Origin: Marinobacter sp. THAF197a
GTDB taxonomy: Bacteria > Pseudomonadota > Gammaproteobacteria > Pseudomonadales > Oleiphilaceae
DNA: 64,000 bases
Direction of reading: 5' to 3'
Assembly (NCBI RefSeq): GCF_009363275.1
Contig: NZ_CP045324.1
Coordinates: forward strand, 3,968,001 to 4,032,000
Part shown: piece by piece, positions 53,766 through 61,886 of the stretch
How positions within the stretch are numbered: position 1 is the first letter of the stretch
Layout of the letters: every line of letters starts with the position of its first letter
The notes under the pieces: generated by a model
What the model saw: only the letters and a program-made list of their open reading frames with translations
Database searches by the model: none
What the model was told of the DNA's origin: nothing
Program-made: the position numbers and the translations under genes

Positions 53766-53804
53766 AAAACCTTTGACCTGTGAGTTGGTCCAAGGTTTTA
53801 GTCT
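53766..53804 (+). promoter_or_regulatory. MerR-type promoter and operator of the metal-efflux operon
   Basis: AAAACCTTTGACC (53766-53778) and GGTCCAAGGTTTT (53787-53799) form a 12/13-match inverted repeat. TTGACC (53773-53778) and the -10-like TTAGTC or TAGTCT (53798-53804) are separated by 19-20 bases with the repeat filling the spacer, the hallmark of MerR-family promoters that need regulator-induced twisting. Confidence 0.75.
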
Positions 53805-53830
53805 ACCCTCAATGTAGCGAGTGAGCCGCG

Positions 53831-53938
53831 CTGGCACGGGGGTAGCCCTTCCGAAAACCGCTGCAAGTACATCCCTGTACGCTTGCTCTCCGCCATCCAT
53901 GGCTACGAGCATTTTCGGAAGGGCTACCCCCGCACCAG
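53831..53938. repeat. Long palindromic repeat, copy B
   Basis: Arms at 53831-53857 and 53912-53938 match at 25 of 27 positions. The 54-base centre carries CTCCGCCATCCATGGC (53888-53903), the exact complement of the core in copy A. Next to it GTACATCCCTGTAC is a smaller palindrome. It occupies the leader between the MerR-type promoter and the regulator gene, ending 62 bases before its start codon. Confidence 0.85.
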
Positions 53939-54000
53939 CACTCCGCCAACTTTAGTCGTGGATTCCTTTTGCATCCGCGAATTTGGGTGAGTGATCTGCC

Positions 54001-54444
54001 ATGAAAGTGAAAGAACTGGCCAACGCCGCCAACGTAAACCCCGATACCGTCCGGTTCTACACCCGGGAGGGTCTGTTACAACCCACCCGCAACCCGGACA
54101 ACAACTACCAGCAGTACGATGCCGAAGATCTGCGCCGGCTTCGGTTTGCCCGTAAAGCCAGGCAGTTGGGGTTTTCGTTGCCGGAGATTCGGCAGATTCT
54201 GGCCCGGGCGGATGATCAGCATTCGCCCTGCCCGATGGTTCGGGACGTGTTTCAGCAGCGGTTGGTGGTGGTTGAGCGGGAGATTGCTGAATTGCAGCAG
54301 TTGCGCAAGCGGATGATTTCGGCGTTGGCTGCCTGGCAGGAGATGCCGGACGGGACGCCGGATGGGCATACCATTTGTCGGTTAATTGAGCACTGGGACG
54401 ATCCCTCGGCCGAGTCTTGTTGCGAGGAGCCAAAGCATGAGTGA
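54001..54444 (+). CDS. MerR-family metal-responsive regulator
   Basis: A 147-residue MerR-type regulator: winged helix (VKELANAANVNPDTVRFYTREGLLQPTRN), long dimerisation helix (RLVVVEREIAELQQLRKRM), and a short metal loop. Potential metal ligands are Cys77, Cys126, and the C-terminal Cys140-Cys141. In CueR the residue aligning with 77 is Ser, while Zn/Cd/Pb sensors have Cys; here it is Cys, and the first loop Cys of CueR is absent. So it looks like a divalent-type sensor although a Cu(I)-type ATPase follows. It overlaps copA by 8 bases and is probably autoregulated. Confidence 0.88.
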   Translation: MKVKELANAANVNPDTVRFYTREGLLQPTRNPDNNYQQYDAEDLRRLRFARKARQLGFSLPEIRQILARADDQHSPCPMVRDVFQQRLVVVEREIAELQQLRKRMISALAAWQEMPDGTPDGHTICRLIEHWDDPSAESCCEEPKHE

Positions 54445-57025
54445 TGCACCTGAACTGAAACCGGCGCTGTCGATTTCCGGTGCCACCTGTCAGGGCTGTG
54501 CCAGGAAGATTCGCACGGCCCTGGAGCCGATGACCGGCAGTACCGAGCTGGTTGAGGTCGATTTAGACGCGCAGACGGTGGCCTTGCCTGACGGGGTGGA
54601 TCTGGTCGAGGCGGCGCGGGTTGTAACGGAAACGGGGTATCCGGCAGAGCCTCTGACGAATTCAGAGCCTGCGTCTTGTTGCGCTTCAAAAACAGCCTCT
54701 TCGCACAACCGCACTTCCGGCGCTGGCCAAGCGCCCGCCGAGTCGGCAACTGAACCTGGTCAGGCAGCCGAAGCAGCGAAGGATGATCAGACTGCGCTGT
54801 CGGTTTCAGGGGCAACCTGCGCATCCTGTGTTGCCAGTATCGAGAAGGCGTTGCTGTCGGTGCCCGGGGTGACCCATGCTCATATGAACCTGGCGGATAA
54901 CACGGCTACGGCCAGCGGCAAGGCCGAGCCGGATGCGCTCATCAAGGCGGTGGAAAGTGCCGGCTATGGCGCCAGTGTGATAGAAGATGCCGACGCCGCT
55001 GATGATCGCCGACAGGCGGAGGATAAAAAGCAGTACAAGGTGCTGCTGGTGAAGATGGCCATCAGTCTGGGCCTCGGCTTGGTGTTGATGGTCTGGGGTA
55101 TGGGTTTCGACACCATGATGGTGACGGAGGCCAATCAGCTTACCTGGATCAATTTCGGCGTTCTGACCCTGGGTGTGATGGTCGCCACCGGCGGGCATTT
55201 CTTTACCGGGGCCTGGAAAGCGTTCAAGCACCACAATGCCAATATGGATACCCTGATTGCCCTGGGCACGGGTACGGCCTGGCTGTATTCCATGGTGGTG
55301 TCGAGCGTGCCGGAGCTGCTGCCGGAGATGGCGCGGCATGTGTATTTTGAAGCTTCCGCCATGATCATCGGCCTGATCAACCTGGGCCAGGCATTGGAGC
55401 TGCGGGCCAAGGGCAAAACCTCTGAGGCGGTGCGGCGGTTACTGGACCTGCGGGCCAAGACCGCCCGGGTGATTCGCAACGGCGAAGAACAGGACCTTCC
55501 CGTTGAGCAGGTTCGCAAGGGCGACCACATACGGGTTCGGCCCGGAGAGAAGTTGCCGGTAGACGGGGTGATCGTGGAAGGCAACACCCGCATCGACGAA
55601 AGCATGCTGACTGGCGAACCCATGCCGGTGAGCAAGGCGAAGGATGATGAGGTGTCGGCCGGCACTCTGAACACCCACGGTTCGATCATTTACGAAGCCA
55701 CCCGTGTCGGCAGCGAGACGGCGCTGGCGCAGATCATCAAGCTGGTGAAAAAAGCCCAGGGCTCGAAACCGGCCATTGGCCGGTTGGCCGACAAGATTTC
55801 CTCGGTGTTCGTGCCCACGGTCATGCTGGTTGCCATCGCCGCGGCACTGGTCTGGTACAACGTGGGGCCAGAGCCGGCGGTGGTTCACATGATGATAGCG
55901 GCCACCACCGTGCTGATCATTGCCTGCCCCTGTGCTCTGGGCCTGGCTACGCCGATGTCGGTGATGGTGGGCGTCGGCAAGGCTGCCGAGTATGGCGCGC
56001 TGATTCGCCAAGGGGATGCGTTGCAGACCGCCGGCAAGATCGATCTGGTGATTCTGGACAAGACCGGCACCATCACCGAGGGCCACCCGGCCGTCACACG
56101 GATGACCGCCGTTGATGATAACGATAACACCCTGTTGGCGCTGGCAGCCGGGCTGGAGCGCCACTCCGAACACCCTTTGGCAGAGGCGATACTGAACCGG
56201 GCCAGCGAAGATGGCGTAGAGCCTGAAACCGTGACAGATTTTGAAGCGCTCAACGGTAAGGGCGTGCAAGGCCAGTTCGATGGCCAGACGGTGCGCCTCG
56301 GCAACCGGCGCTGGCTGGAGACAGAGGGCATCGACGTGACCAATCTGGATTCGGCTGCCAACACCATTACCGAAGAAGCCGGCACGCCGTTGTTTCTGGC
56401 ACTGGGCGCTAAGGTGCTTGGCGTAATCGGGGTAGCCGATGCCATCAAGCCGGATTCCGAAGCCGCCATCCGACGCCTGCATGACGCGGGCATCAAGGTG
56501 ATGATGGTGACTGGGGACGTTGATGCCACCGCCAAGGCCATCGCCGCCAAAACCGGTATTGATGACTACCGGGCCGAAGTACTGCCCGAGAACAAGGCCG
56601 AAGTGGTCAGCGAGATGCGCGGTAAAGGCTACACCGTGGCCATGGTCGGCGATGGCATCAACGACGCCCCGGCACTGGCGGCCGCAGATGTCGGTTTTGC
56701 CATTGGCACCGGCACCGATGTCGCCATTGAAAGCGCAGCCATAACCCTGATGCGCGGCTCCCTGCACGGCGTGCCGGATGCCATCGAAATTTCCCGGGCG
56801 ACAGTCACCAACATCAAACAGAACCTGTTCGGGGCGTTTGTATACAACACAATGGGTATTCCCGTGGCGGCCGGCCTGCTCTACCCTGTCTGGGGCATTC
56901 TGATGAGTCCGATCCTGGCCGGGGCTGCCATGTCGTTGTCGTCGGTGACGGTGGTATCCAACGCCAATCGACTGCGCCTGTTCAAAACCAGCCAGGTCCC
57001 GGCTCAGCAAGAGGAGTGGAACTGA
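54437..57025 (+). CDS. copA: Cu(I)-transporting P1B-type ATPase CopA
   Basis: An 862-residue heavy-metal P-type ATPase. Two N-terminal metal-binding domains (GATCQGC and GATCASC) are joined by an unusually Ala/Glu/Pro-rich linker carrying a CC pair. Eight membrane spans, CPC in IIACPCALGLATP, phosphorylation DKTGT, SEHPLAEAI (HP locus) and GDGINDAPAL follow. Family-diagnostic Cu(I) residues are present: YN in FVYNTMGIP and the MSLSSVTVVSNANRLR pattern in the last span. It would export Cu(I) from the cytoplasm. The ATG overlaps the regulator stop by eight bases. Confidence 0.93.
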   Translation: MSDAPELKPALSISGATCQGCARKIRTALEPMTGSTELVEVDLDAQTVALPDGVDLVEAARVVTETGYPAEPLTNSEPASCCASKTASSHNRTSGAGQAPAESATEPGQAAEAAKDDQTALSVSGATCASCVASIEKALLSVPGVTHAHMNLADNTATASGKAEPDALIKAVESAGYGASVIEDADAADDRRQAEDKKQYKVLLVKMAISLGLGLVLMVWGMGFDTMMVTEANQLTWINFGVLTLGVMVATGGHFFTGAWKAFKHHNANMDTLIALGTGTAWLYSMVVSSVPELLPEMARHVYFEASAMIIGLINLGQALELRAKGKTSEAVRRLLDLRAKTARVIRNGEEQDLPVEQVRKGDHIRVRPGEKLPVDGVIVEGNTRIDESMLTGEPMPVSKAKDDEVSAGTLNTHGSIIYEATRVGSETALAQIIKLVKKAQGSKPAIGRLADKISSVFVPTVMLVAIAAALVWYNVGPEPAVVHMMIAATTVLIIACPCALGLATPMSVMVGVGKAAEYGALIRQGDALQTAGKIDLVILDKTGTITEGHPAVTRMTAVDDNDNTLLALAAGLERHSEHPLAEAILNRASEDGVEPETVTDFEALNGKGVQGQFDGQTVRLGNRRWLETEGIDVTNLDSAANTITEEAGTPLFLALGAKVLGVIGVADAIKPDSEAAIRRLHDAGIKVMMVTGDVDATAKAIAAKTGIDDYRAEVLPENKAEVVSEMRGKGYTVAMVGDGINDAPALAAADVGFAIGTGTDVAIESAAITLMRGSLHGVPDAIEISRATVTNIKQNLFGAFVYNTMGIPVAAGLLYPVWGILMSPILAGAAMSLSSVTVVSNANRLRLFKTSQVPAQQEEWN

Positions 57026-57123
57026 TGGAGACAATTCTGGTCAACGCAGCAGGGCTGGCCCTGATGGCTGCCGTGGTCTGGTGGTTCTGGTTATCCGACA
57101 GCAACTCCGGCCCGAACAAATGA
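57025..57123 (+). CDS. Small membrane peptide downstream of copA
   Basis: A 32-residue peptide with one hydrophobic span (about 5-22: LVNAAGLALMAAVVWWFWLS) and a short hydrophilic tail (DSNSGPNK). Its ATG overlaps the copA stop by one base (TGATG). Membrane starts of this type occur at the N-terminus of cupredoxin-like proteins next to copper ATPases in related bacteria (memory-based). Here no cupredoxin domain follows, so it may be an independent small accessory of CopA. Confidence 0.7.
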   Translation: METILVNAAGLALMAAVVWWFWLSDSNSGPNK

Positions 57124-57157
57124 TTCTGTTTACACATGCATGACTGAGGTAACCGCC

Positions 57158-57607
57158 ATGAAAAAACACACCTTAGCCCTTGGCCTGGTGGCCGCCCTGG
57201 GGTTCAGTACCACAGCCGTCGCCGGCGGAGCCGCCCAGAGCATTCACGTCTACAAATCGCCCACCTGCGGCTGCTGTGGCGACTGGATCGACCACCTGGA
57301 AGAAAACGGGTTCGACGTCACCGCCACCGATACCGATGACATGGGCAAGATCAAGGCGGACGCCGGGTTGATTCCGGGCCTGGGTAGCTGCCACACCGCC
57401 TTTGTCGGCGACTATGTGGTGGAGGGCCACGTGCCGGCGGAGGATATCAAACGCCTGCTGAGCGAGGCGCCGAAAGCCACCGGTATCAGTGTTCCGGGTA
57501 TGCCGATGGGCTCGCCCGGCATGGAGATGGGCGACCGTAAGGATCACTACAAGGTCATCCTGTTCAACAAGGAAGGCCAAACCCGGGTGTTTGCCGAGCA
57601 CAACTGA
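57158..57607 (+). CDS. Periplasmic DUF411 metal-binding protein
   Basis: A 149-residue exported protein with signal peptide (cleavage near TAVA-GG). The mature part shows the DUF411 pattern YKSPTCGCCGDWIDHLEENGFDV, with a CxCC cluster, then SCHTAFVGDYVVEGHVPAEDI. Met-rich sequence (VPGMPMGSPGMEMGD) in the C-terminal third suggests copper handling. It is the last gene of the metal operon. The start was chosen at MKKHTLALG with AGGTAA upstream. Confidence 0.85.
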   Translation: MKKHTLALGLVAALGFSTTAVAGGAAQSIHVYKSPTCGCCGDWIDHLEENGFDVTATDTDDMGKIKADAGLIPGLGSCHTAFVGDYVVEGHVPAEDIKRLLSEAPKATGISVPGMPMGSPGMEMGDRKDHYKVILFNKEGQTRVFAEHN

Positions 57608-57764
57608 CCGTTTTGCGTTCAGGTCAGGATATCCGCGTGCAGCCGGCCCGGCTGCGCGCCCATGAAGCTTGCGGGTCTGTCTGTTTTTTCTACACTGTCG
57701 TTCCTGGCTGTTCTATTATGGGCGTCGGTGTTGGAAACAAAACAACTACTCGCAGGGATTCAGC

Positions 57765-59483
57765 TTGAGCCTTAAAACCCGCCTACTCGGCCTCGCATCG
57801 TTACTGATCATTCTCGCGGCGTCTGCCTCCTGGCTGGCCTACCGGGAGTTGTCAGAAGACATCATCGAACGCTGGGGCAAGCAGGTTACTGAAATTCAGG
57901 TGCGTTACGACAGCGCCCGACTGTTGCAGTCCCTGGAACGGGAAATCGGCCTGGCCAGGCAAATGGCGCAATCCTCTACCCTGCTGCAATGGGCCGCCAG
58001 CCCGGACAATTCCGAGCTAACCTCCGCTGCCATCCGCCAGATGGAAACCTTCCGCAATAACTTTCGGGACAACAGTTACTTTGTTGCCCTGCGGGAGAAT
58101 GGTCACTATTACTACAACAATGCTGACAATCAGTATGCCGGTGACCAGTTCCGTTACGTACTGGACCCGGAGAAGCCGGATGATGCCTGGTTCTTCCAGC
58201 TGATCGAAGAAGGCCGGGATTTTCACCTGAACGTGAACCCGGACCAGGAACTCGGGGTTACCAAATTGTGGATTGACGTGCTGATGCGTGATGAGAGCAA
58301 CGAGATTCTCGGCATGGTCGGTACTGGTCTCAATCTCGATACCTTCCTGCAAGACATTGTCGACATTGGCCAGGAAGGCATCACCACGTTGTTTGTGGAC
58401 TACAACGGCGCCATTCAACTGTACCGCGACCACAATTACATCGACTTCGCCAGCATTATCAAACCCGAAGGCCAGAAGAACACCGTGGACCTGCTGTTTG
58501 AGGATCGCCAGGACAAACAGCAGATCCTGGGCATGTTGCAGATGCTCAAACAACGCAACGGTGAGGACGGCGCGGTGGAAAGCGGGTTTGTCACCATTGA
58601 TGGCCGCAAGCACCTGGCCGGGGTGGCCTTCCTGCCGGCCATAGGCTGGTTCGAAATCACCTTGCTGGATCTGAATGCCCTGGTGCCAACCAGCTACCTG
58701 TGGCCTCTGGTGGCCGTCTTCCTGGTGGCGCTGCTGGTCTCGCTGATCGCTTTCCACCTGATCATTCAGTCACGCATTCTCAAACCGGTATTGAGCCTGG
58801 AGTCTGCGGTAATGCGCCTGCGGGAGGGGCGGTTTGACCTGCCCTACCTGCCCAAACCGGATAACGAAATCGGCCGGCTGGTGGACCACTTTGAAAAGAT
58901 GACCCGCACGATGCGGGATACCACCGCCGAGTTGGAGCACAAAGTCGCGAAACGCACGGAAGAACTGCATCGGCTGGCACGGGTGGATGCCCTCACGGGC
59001 CTGAAAAACCGCCGCGGCCTGGATGAAGTCATCGAACAGGAAATCCAGCGGGCCGAACGCGAGGGTAAGGGATTCGGGCTGATCTGGCTGGACATCGACC
59101 ATTTCAAAACCATCAACGACACCCGTGGCCATCAGGCCGGCGACGACATTCTGTGCCGGGTGGCGCTCTGGCTGAAAGCTGCCGTTCGCCCCTACGACCA
59201 CCCGGGCCGCTGGGGTGGCGACGAGTTTGTGGTACTGCTGTCCCCCTGCGACAAAGACACCCTGGAACAGATCGCCAACCGGGTACGAACCAGCGTGGAG
59301 CAGGAAAGCCAGCGTACAGGTACATCGGTCACCATCAGCGTAGGTGGCTATTTCAGCCAGCCTGGCGATGATATGGACACCTTGCTCCGTAACGCCGATC
59401 ATGCCCTGTATCAGGCCAAACGCGGGGGGCGTAACCGGGTTTGTATCCACGCTGCCACCGGCGAAGAGACACACCCGGCCTGA
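57765..59483 (+). CDS. Diguanylate cyclase with periplasmic sensor
   Basis: A 572-residue GGDEF protein. A first span (about residues 7-25) precedes a large periplasmic sensor of double-Cache type (about 26-315), then a second span (about 320-345), HAMP, and the GGDEF domain (VDALTGLKNRRGLDEV, RWGGDEFVVLLS). An RxxD inhibition site (RPYD) lies five residues before GGDEF, so it should be feedback-inhibited. TTG at 57765 is proposed: AGGGA lies upstream and the span begins soon after; a reading from 57669 adds a Cys/Trp-rich leader of doubtful reality. Confidence 0.86.
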   Translation: MSLKTRLLGLASLLIILAASASWLAYRELSEDIIERWGKQVTEIQVRYDSARLLQSLEREIGLARQMAQSSTLLQWAASPDNSELTSAAIRQMETFRNNFRDNSYFVALRENGHYYYNNADNQYAGDQFRYVLDPEKPDDAWFFQLIEEGRDFHLNVNPDQELGVTKLWIDVLMRDESNEILGMVGTGLNLDTFLQDIVDIGQEGITTLFVDYNGAIQLYRDHNYIDFASIIKPEGQKNTVDLLFEDRQDKQQILGMLQMLKQRNGEDGAVESGFVTIDGRKHLAGVAFLPAIGWFEITLLDLNALVPTSYLWPLVAVFLVALLVSLIAFHLIIQSRILKPVLSLESAVMRLREGRFDLPYLPKPDNEIGRLVDHFEKMTRTMRDTTAELEHKVAKRTEELHRLARVDALTGLKNRRGLDEVIEQEIQRAEREGKGFGLIWLDIDHFKTINDTRGHQAGDDILCRVALWLKAAVRPYDHPGRWGGDEFVVLLSPCDKDTLEQIANRVRTSVEQESQRTGTSVTISVGGYFSQPGDDMDTLLRNADHALYQAKRGGRNRVCIHAATGEETHPA

Positions 59484-59555
59484 CAGATCTGACTCCCACC
59501 TGCATAACCGTTATACTCCGCTGCATCACCCATTTTATAGCCAGGTCTTTTCTAC

Positions 59556-61541
59556 ATGCTCAATGCCGACGCTCTCAATCAGTTGCGCCAGCTGAAAACC
59601 GATATCAAGCAGAACAAGGTGGTCTTCCCGGGCACGGTCAAGCCCACCAACGGGCGCTTTGGCTTTGTGGCTCTGGATGAAGGGCGGGATGTGTTCCTGC
59701 CACCGGAAGAAATGCAGAAGGTGCTGCCCGGAGATCGGGTGAACGTCACCGAGCAGGAAGTGGAAAAAGGCAAAACCCAGGGCGTGGTGGACGAGCTTCT
59801 GGAATCGCACCTGACCACCTTTGTTGGCCGCTACCTGATCAAGGGCAAGGGCCACTTTGTGGCACCGGAAACCCCGGGCATCAACCGCTGGATCTTCATT
59901 CCACCGAAAGAACGCATGGGTGCCGAGCCCGACGACTTTATTTACTGCCAAATCCATCGCCACCCGATCAAGGACGGTAAAGGTCAGGCAAAAGTCCTGC
60001 GAGTCATCGGCAAGGCCGGCCAACCGGGCATCGAACGGGCGTTCACCCTGGCCAATTTTGACCTGGCGGACGCCTGGCCGGAAGAGGTTCAGAAACAAGC
60101 CGATGCCCTGACTGAAGAATCCGTCGCGACCCATACCGAGGGCCGGGAAGACCGTACCGAGCAACCCTATGTGACCATCGACAGTCCGGGCACCCAGGAC
60201 ATGGACGATGCCCTGATGGCCACGCCCAATGCCACTGGCTGGACGCTGTCCATTGCCATTGCCGACCCAACGGCGATGATCGAACCGGGCAGTCCGGCCG
60301 AGGAAGAAGCCTTCAACCGGGCCACCGCCATCTATTTCCCGGGCGAGCCGCTGCCCATGCTGCCCGACAGCATCAGTACCCGGCTATGTTCGCTGATGCC
60401 GGATGTAGCCAGGCTGGCTTTGGTGTGTGACCTGCAGGTAAATAACGACGGCAGCCTGGGCGATTACAGCTTCCGTCAGGCCATGATCCGCTCCAAGGGC
60501 AAGCTGAGCTACGAACTGGTCTCCCACCTGATCGAAGGCCGGGAAGACGACGAGATCAAGGCTCTGCCAGACGAGGTCGCCAACAGCCTCGACCAGCTGC
60601 ATCAGGCCGCCACTGCCCTGCGTAAATGGCGCGCCGAACACGCACTGCTGAGCCAGGACCGGCCGGAATTCCGCCTGCGCCTGGATGAAAACAAGCGTAT
60701 TCGGGTGATTGAACCCTCGGTGCAAAACGAAGCCCACCGGCTGGTGGAGGAAAGCATGGTGGCCGCAAACCGCTGTGCCGCGGACTTCCTGACCCAGCAG
60801 GGCAAAGGCCTGTTTATCCAGCACCCGGGCCTGCGGGACGACCGCACCGACAACATCCGGAAATTGCTGGAAAGTCATGCGCCGCACCTGGCCGAGCACG
60901 ACGCCAGTACCGCCGAAGGCTTCAAAGCGTTGATGAAACACAGCGATCAGCCACAGGCCGAGGTACCAGTGAAAGCCATCCTGTCCCGCCAACTGGCCCG
61001 GGCCGAGCTGGGCTTTGACGCCGCGCCCCACCAGGGTATGGGGCTGGCTGCCTACACCACGTTTACCTCACCGCTGCGCAAGTTTTCAGATTTCTATGTA
61101 CACCGGCTGATTAAAGCGGCGCTCTGGGATACCCCCATCAAACCTCTCAACAGCCAGCAACTGGAGGCCCTGCAGGCCACCCAGTTCCGCGCCCGCCAGG
61201 CCGCCAACACCTTGGAAACCTGGCTCAAGGCCGACTTCGCCAAGACCCTGCCGGAAGACCCCATGGAGGGCACCATCAGCCGTACCATGCCCTCCGGTTT
61301 CTTCGTGCGGCTGGACAGCAACGGGCTGGAAGGCTTTGTCAGCTGCAAGGATCTGGAAGGCAAGTACGGTTTTGACCCGGTCACCCTGCGACTGGTGCAT
61401 AACAAGAACGGCCGTATCTTTCAGCTGGAGCAGCGGGTTACCGTCAGCTTCGCTGGCGTGGACGACGAGCGCCGGCAGATCAATTTCAAGCTGATCAAGG
61501 CCGAAGAAATCGCTGGCGCCCAGGAAACCACAGGCGACTGA
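59556..61541 (+). CDS. rnb: RNase II family 3'-5' exoribonuclease
   Basis: A 661-residue RNB-family exoribonuclease that degrades RNA to nucleotides from the 3' end. The N-terminal cold-shock-like domains (GTVKPTNGRFGFVALDEGRDVFLP) are followed by the RNB catalytic core (TIDSPGTQDMDDAL with the Asp residues that bind magnesium) and a C-terminal S1 domain (GTISRTMPSGFFVRLDSNGLEGFV). The length is closer to RNase II (644 residues) than RNase R. A strong terminator follows. Confidence 0.9.
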   Translation: MLNADALNQLRQLKTDIKQNKVVFPGTVKPTNGRFGFVALDEGRDVFLPPEEMQKVLPGDRVNVTEQEVEKGKTQGVVDELLESHLTTFVGRYLIKGKGHFVAPETPGINRWIFIPPKERMGAEPDDFIYCQIHRHPIKDGKGQAKVLRVIGKAGQPGIERAFTLANFDLADAWPEEVQKQADALTEESVATHTEGREDRTEQPYVTIDSPGTQDMDDALMATPNATGWTLSIAIADPTAMIEPGSPAEEEAFNRATAIYFPGEPLPMLPDSISTRLCSLMPDVARLALVCDLQVNNDGSLGDYSFRQAMIRSKGKLSYELVSHLIEGREDDEIKALPDEVANSLDQLHQAATALRKWRAEHALLSQDRPEFRLRLDENKRIRVIEPSVQNEAHRLVEESMVAANRCAADFLTQQGKGLFIQHPGLRDDRTDNIRKLLESHAPHLAEHDASTAEGFKALMKHSDQPQAEVPVKAILSRQLARAELGFDAAPHQGMGLAAYTTFTSPLRKFSDFYVHRLIKAALWDTPIKPLNSQQLEALQATQFRARQAANTLETWLKADFAKTLPEDPMEGTISRTMPSGFFVRLDSNGLEGFVSCKDLEGKYGFDPVTLRLVHNKNGRIFQLEQRVTVSFAGVDDERRQINFKLIKAEEIAGAQETTGD

Positions 61542-61563
61542 TTCCATCCAATCAGAGACCGTA

Positions 61564-61601
61564 CCGTGCGTTGCAGATTATCCAGACGCACGGCATTTTT
61601 T
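61564..61601 (+). terminator. rnb intrinsic terminator
   Basis: CCGTGCGT (61564-61571) and ACGCACGG (61586-61593) form an 8-bp perfect stem with a 14-base loop, followed by CA and six T residues. It begins 23 bases past the rnb stop. Confidence 0.88.
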
Positions 61602-61886
61602 CTGGAAAAGCGCTGAACAGCAGGGAAAATCAGCGCTCGATTCAAAAATTTACGATATTTTACAAAGACACCCGTTCTTGATTTTCGTCATTAATTCAAA
61701 GCAATAATCCACCATAGCCCTCCGTTTTGCCTGCCATCTCCCTGTTGGCCTGAAAAGCTCTATTCCAATAGTTCGCATCATGAAGTATTTGTAACCACAA
61801 ATATCGACTACGTCACATCCGGCGACAGTCAATAGATCAGGCGCGTCACCGAAAGAGGCGCGCCATTACAGTCAGGGACCTAAACA
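61602..61886. other. Non-coding, AT-richer gap
   Basis: The rest of the rnb-to-lipoprotein gap (61542-61886 in all) is clearly AT-richer than its surroundings and holds no convincing gene on either strand. A GGCGCG...CGCGCC inverted repeat lies in the 50 bases before the lipoprotein start, and the promoter for that gene must lie in this stretch. Confidence 0.5.

Noticed and set aside
55439..57034. A 531-codon minus-strand frame opposite copA
   Set aside because: Entirely antisense to CopA motifs (DKTGT, CPC, GDGINDAP); Gly/His/Gln-rich composition typical of shadows.
57639..57655. GCAGCCG-GCC-CGGCTGC as a terminator after the DUF411 gene
   Set aside because: A strong GC stem but no U-tract; could be any structure.
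61650..61832. A 60-codon minus-strand frame in the rnb-lipoprotein gap
   Set aside because: No ribosome-binding site, no family pattern, and it lies in an AT-rich stretch; not supported as a gene.
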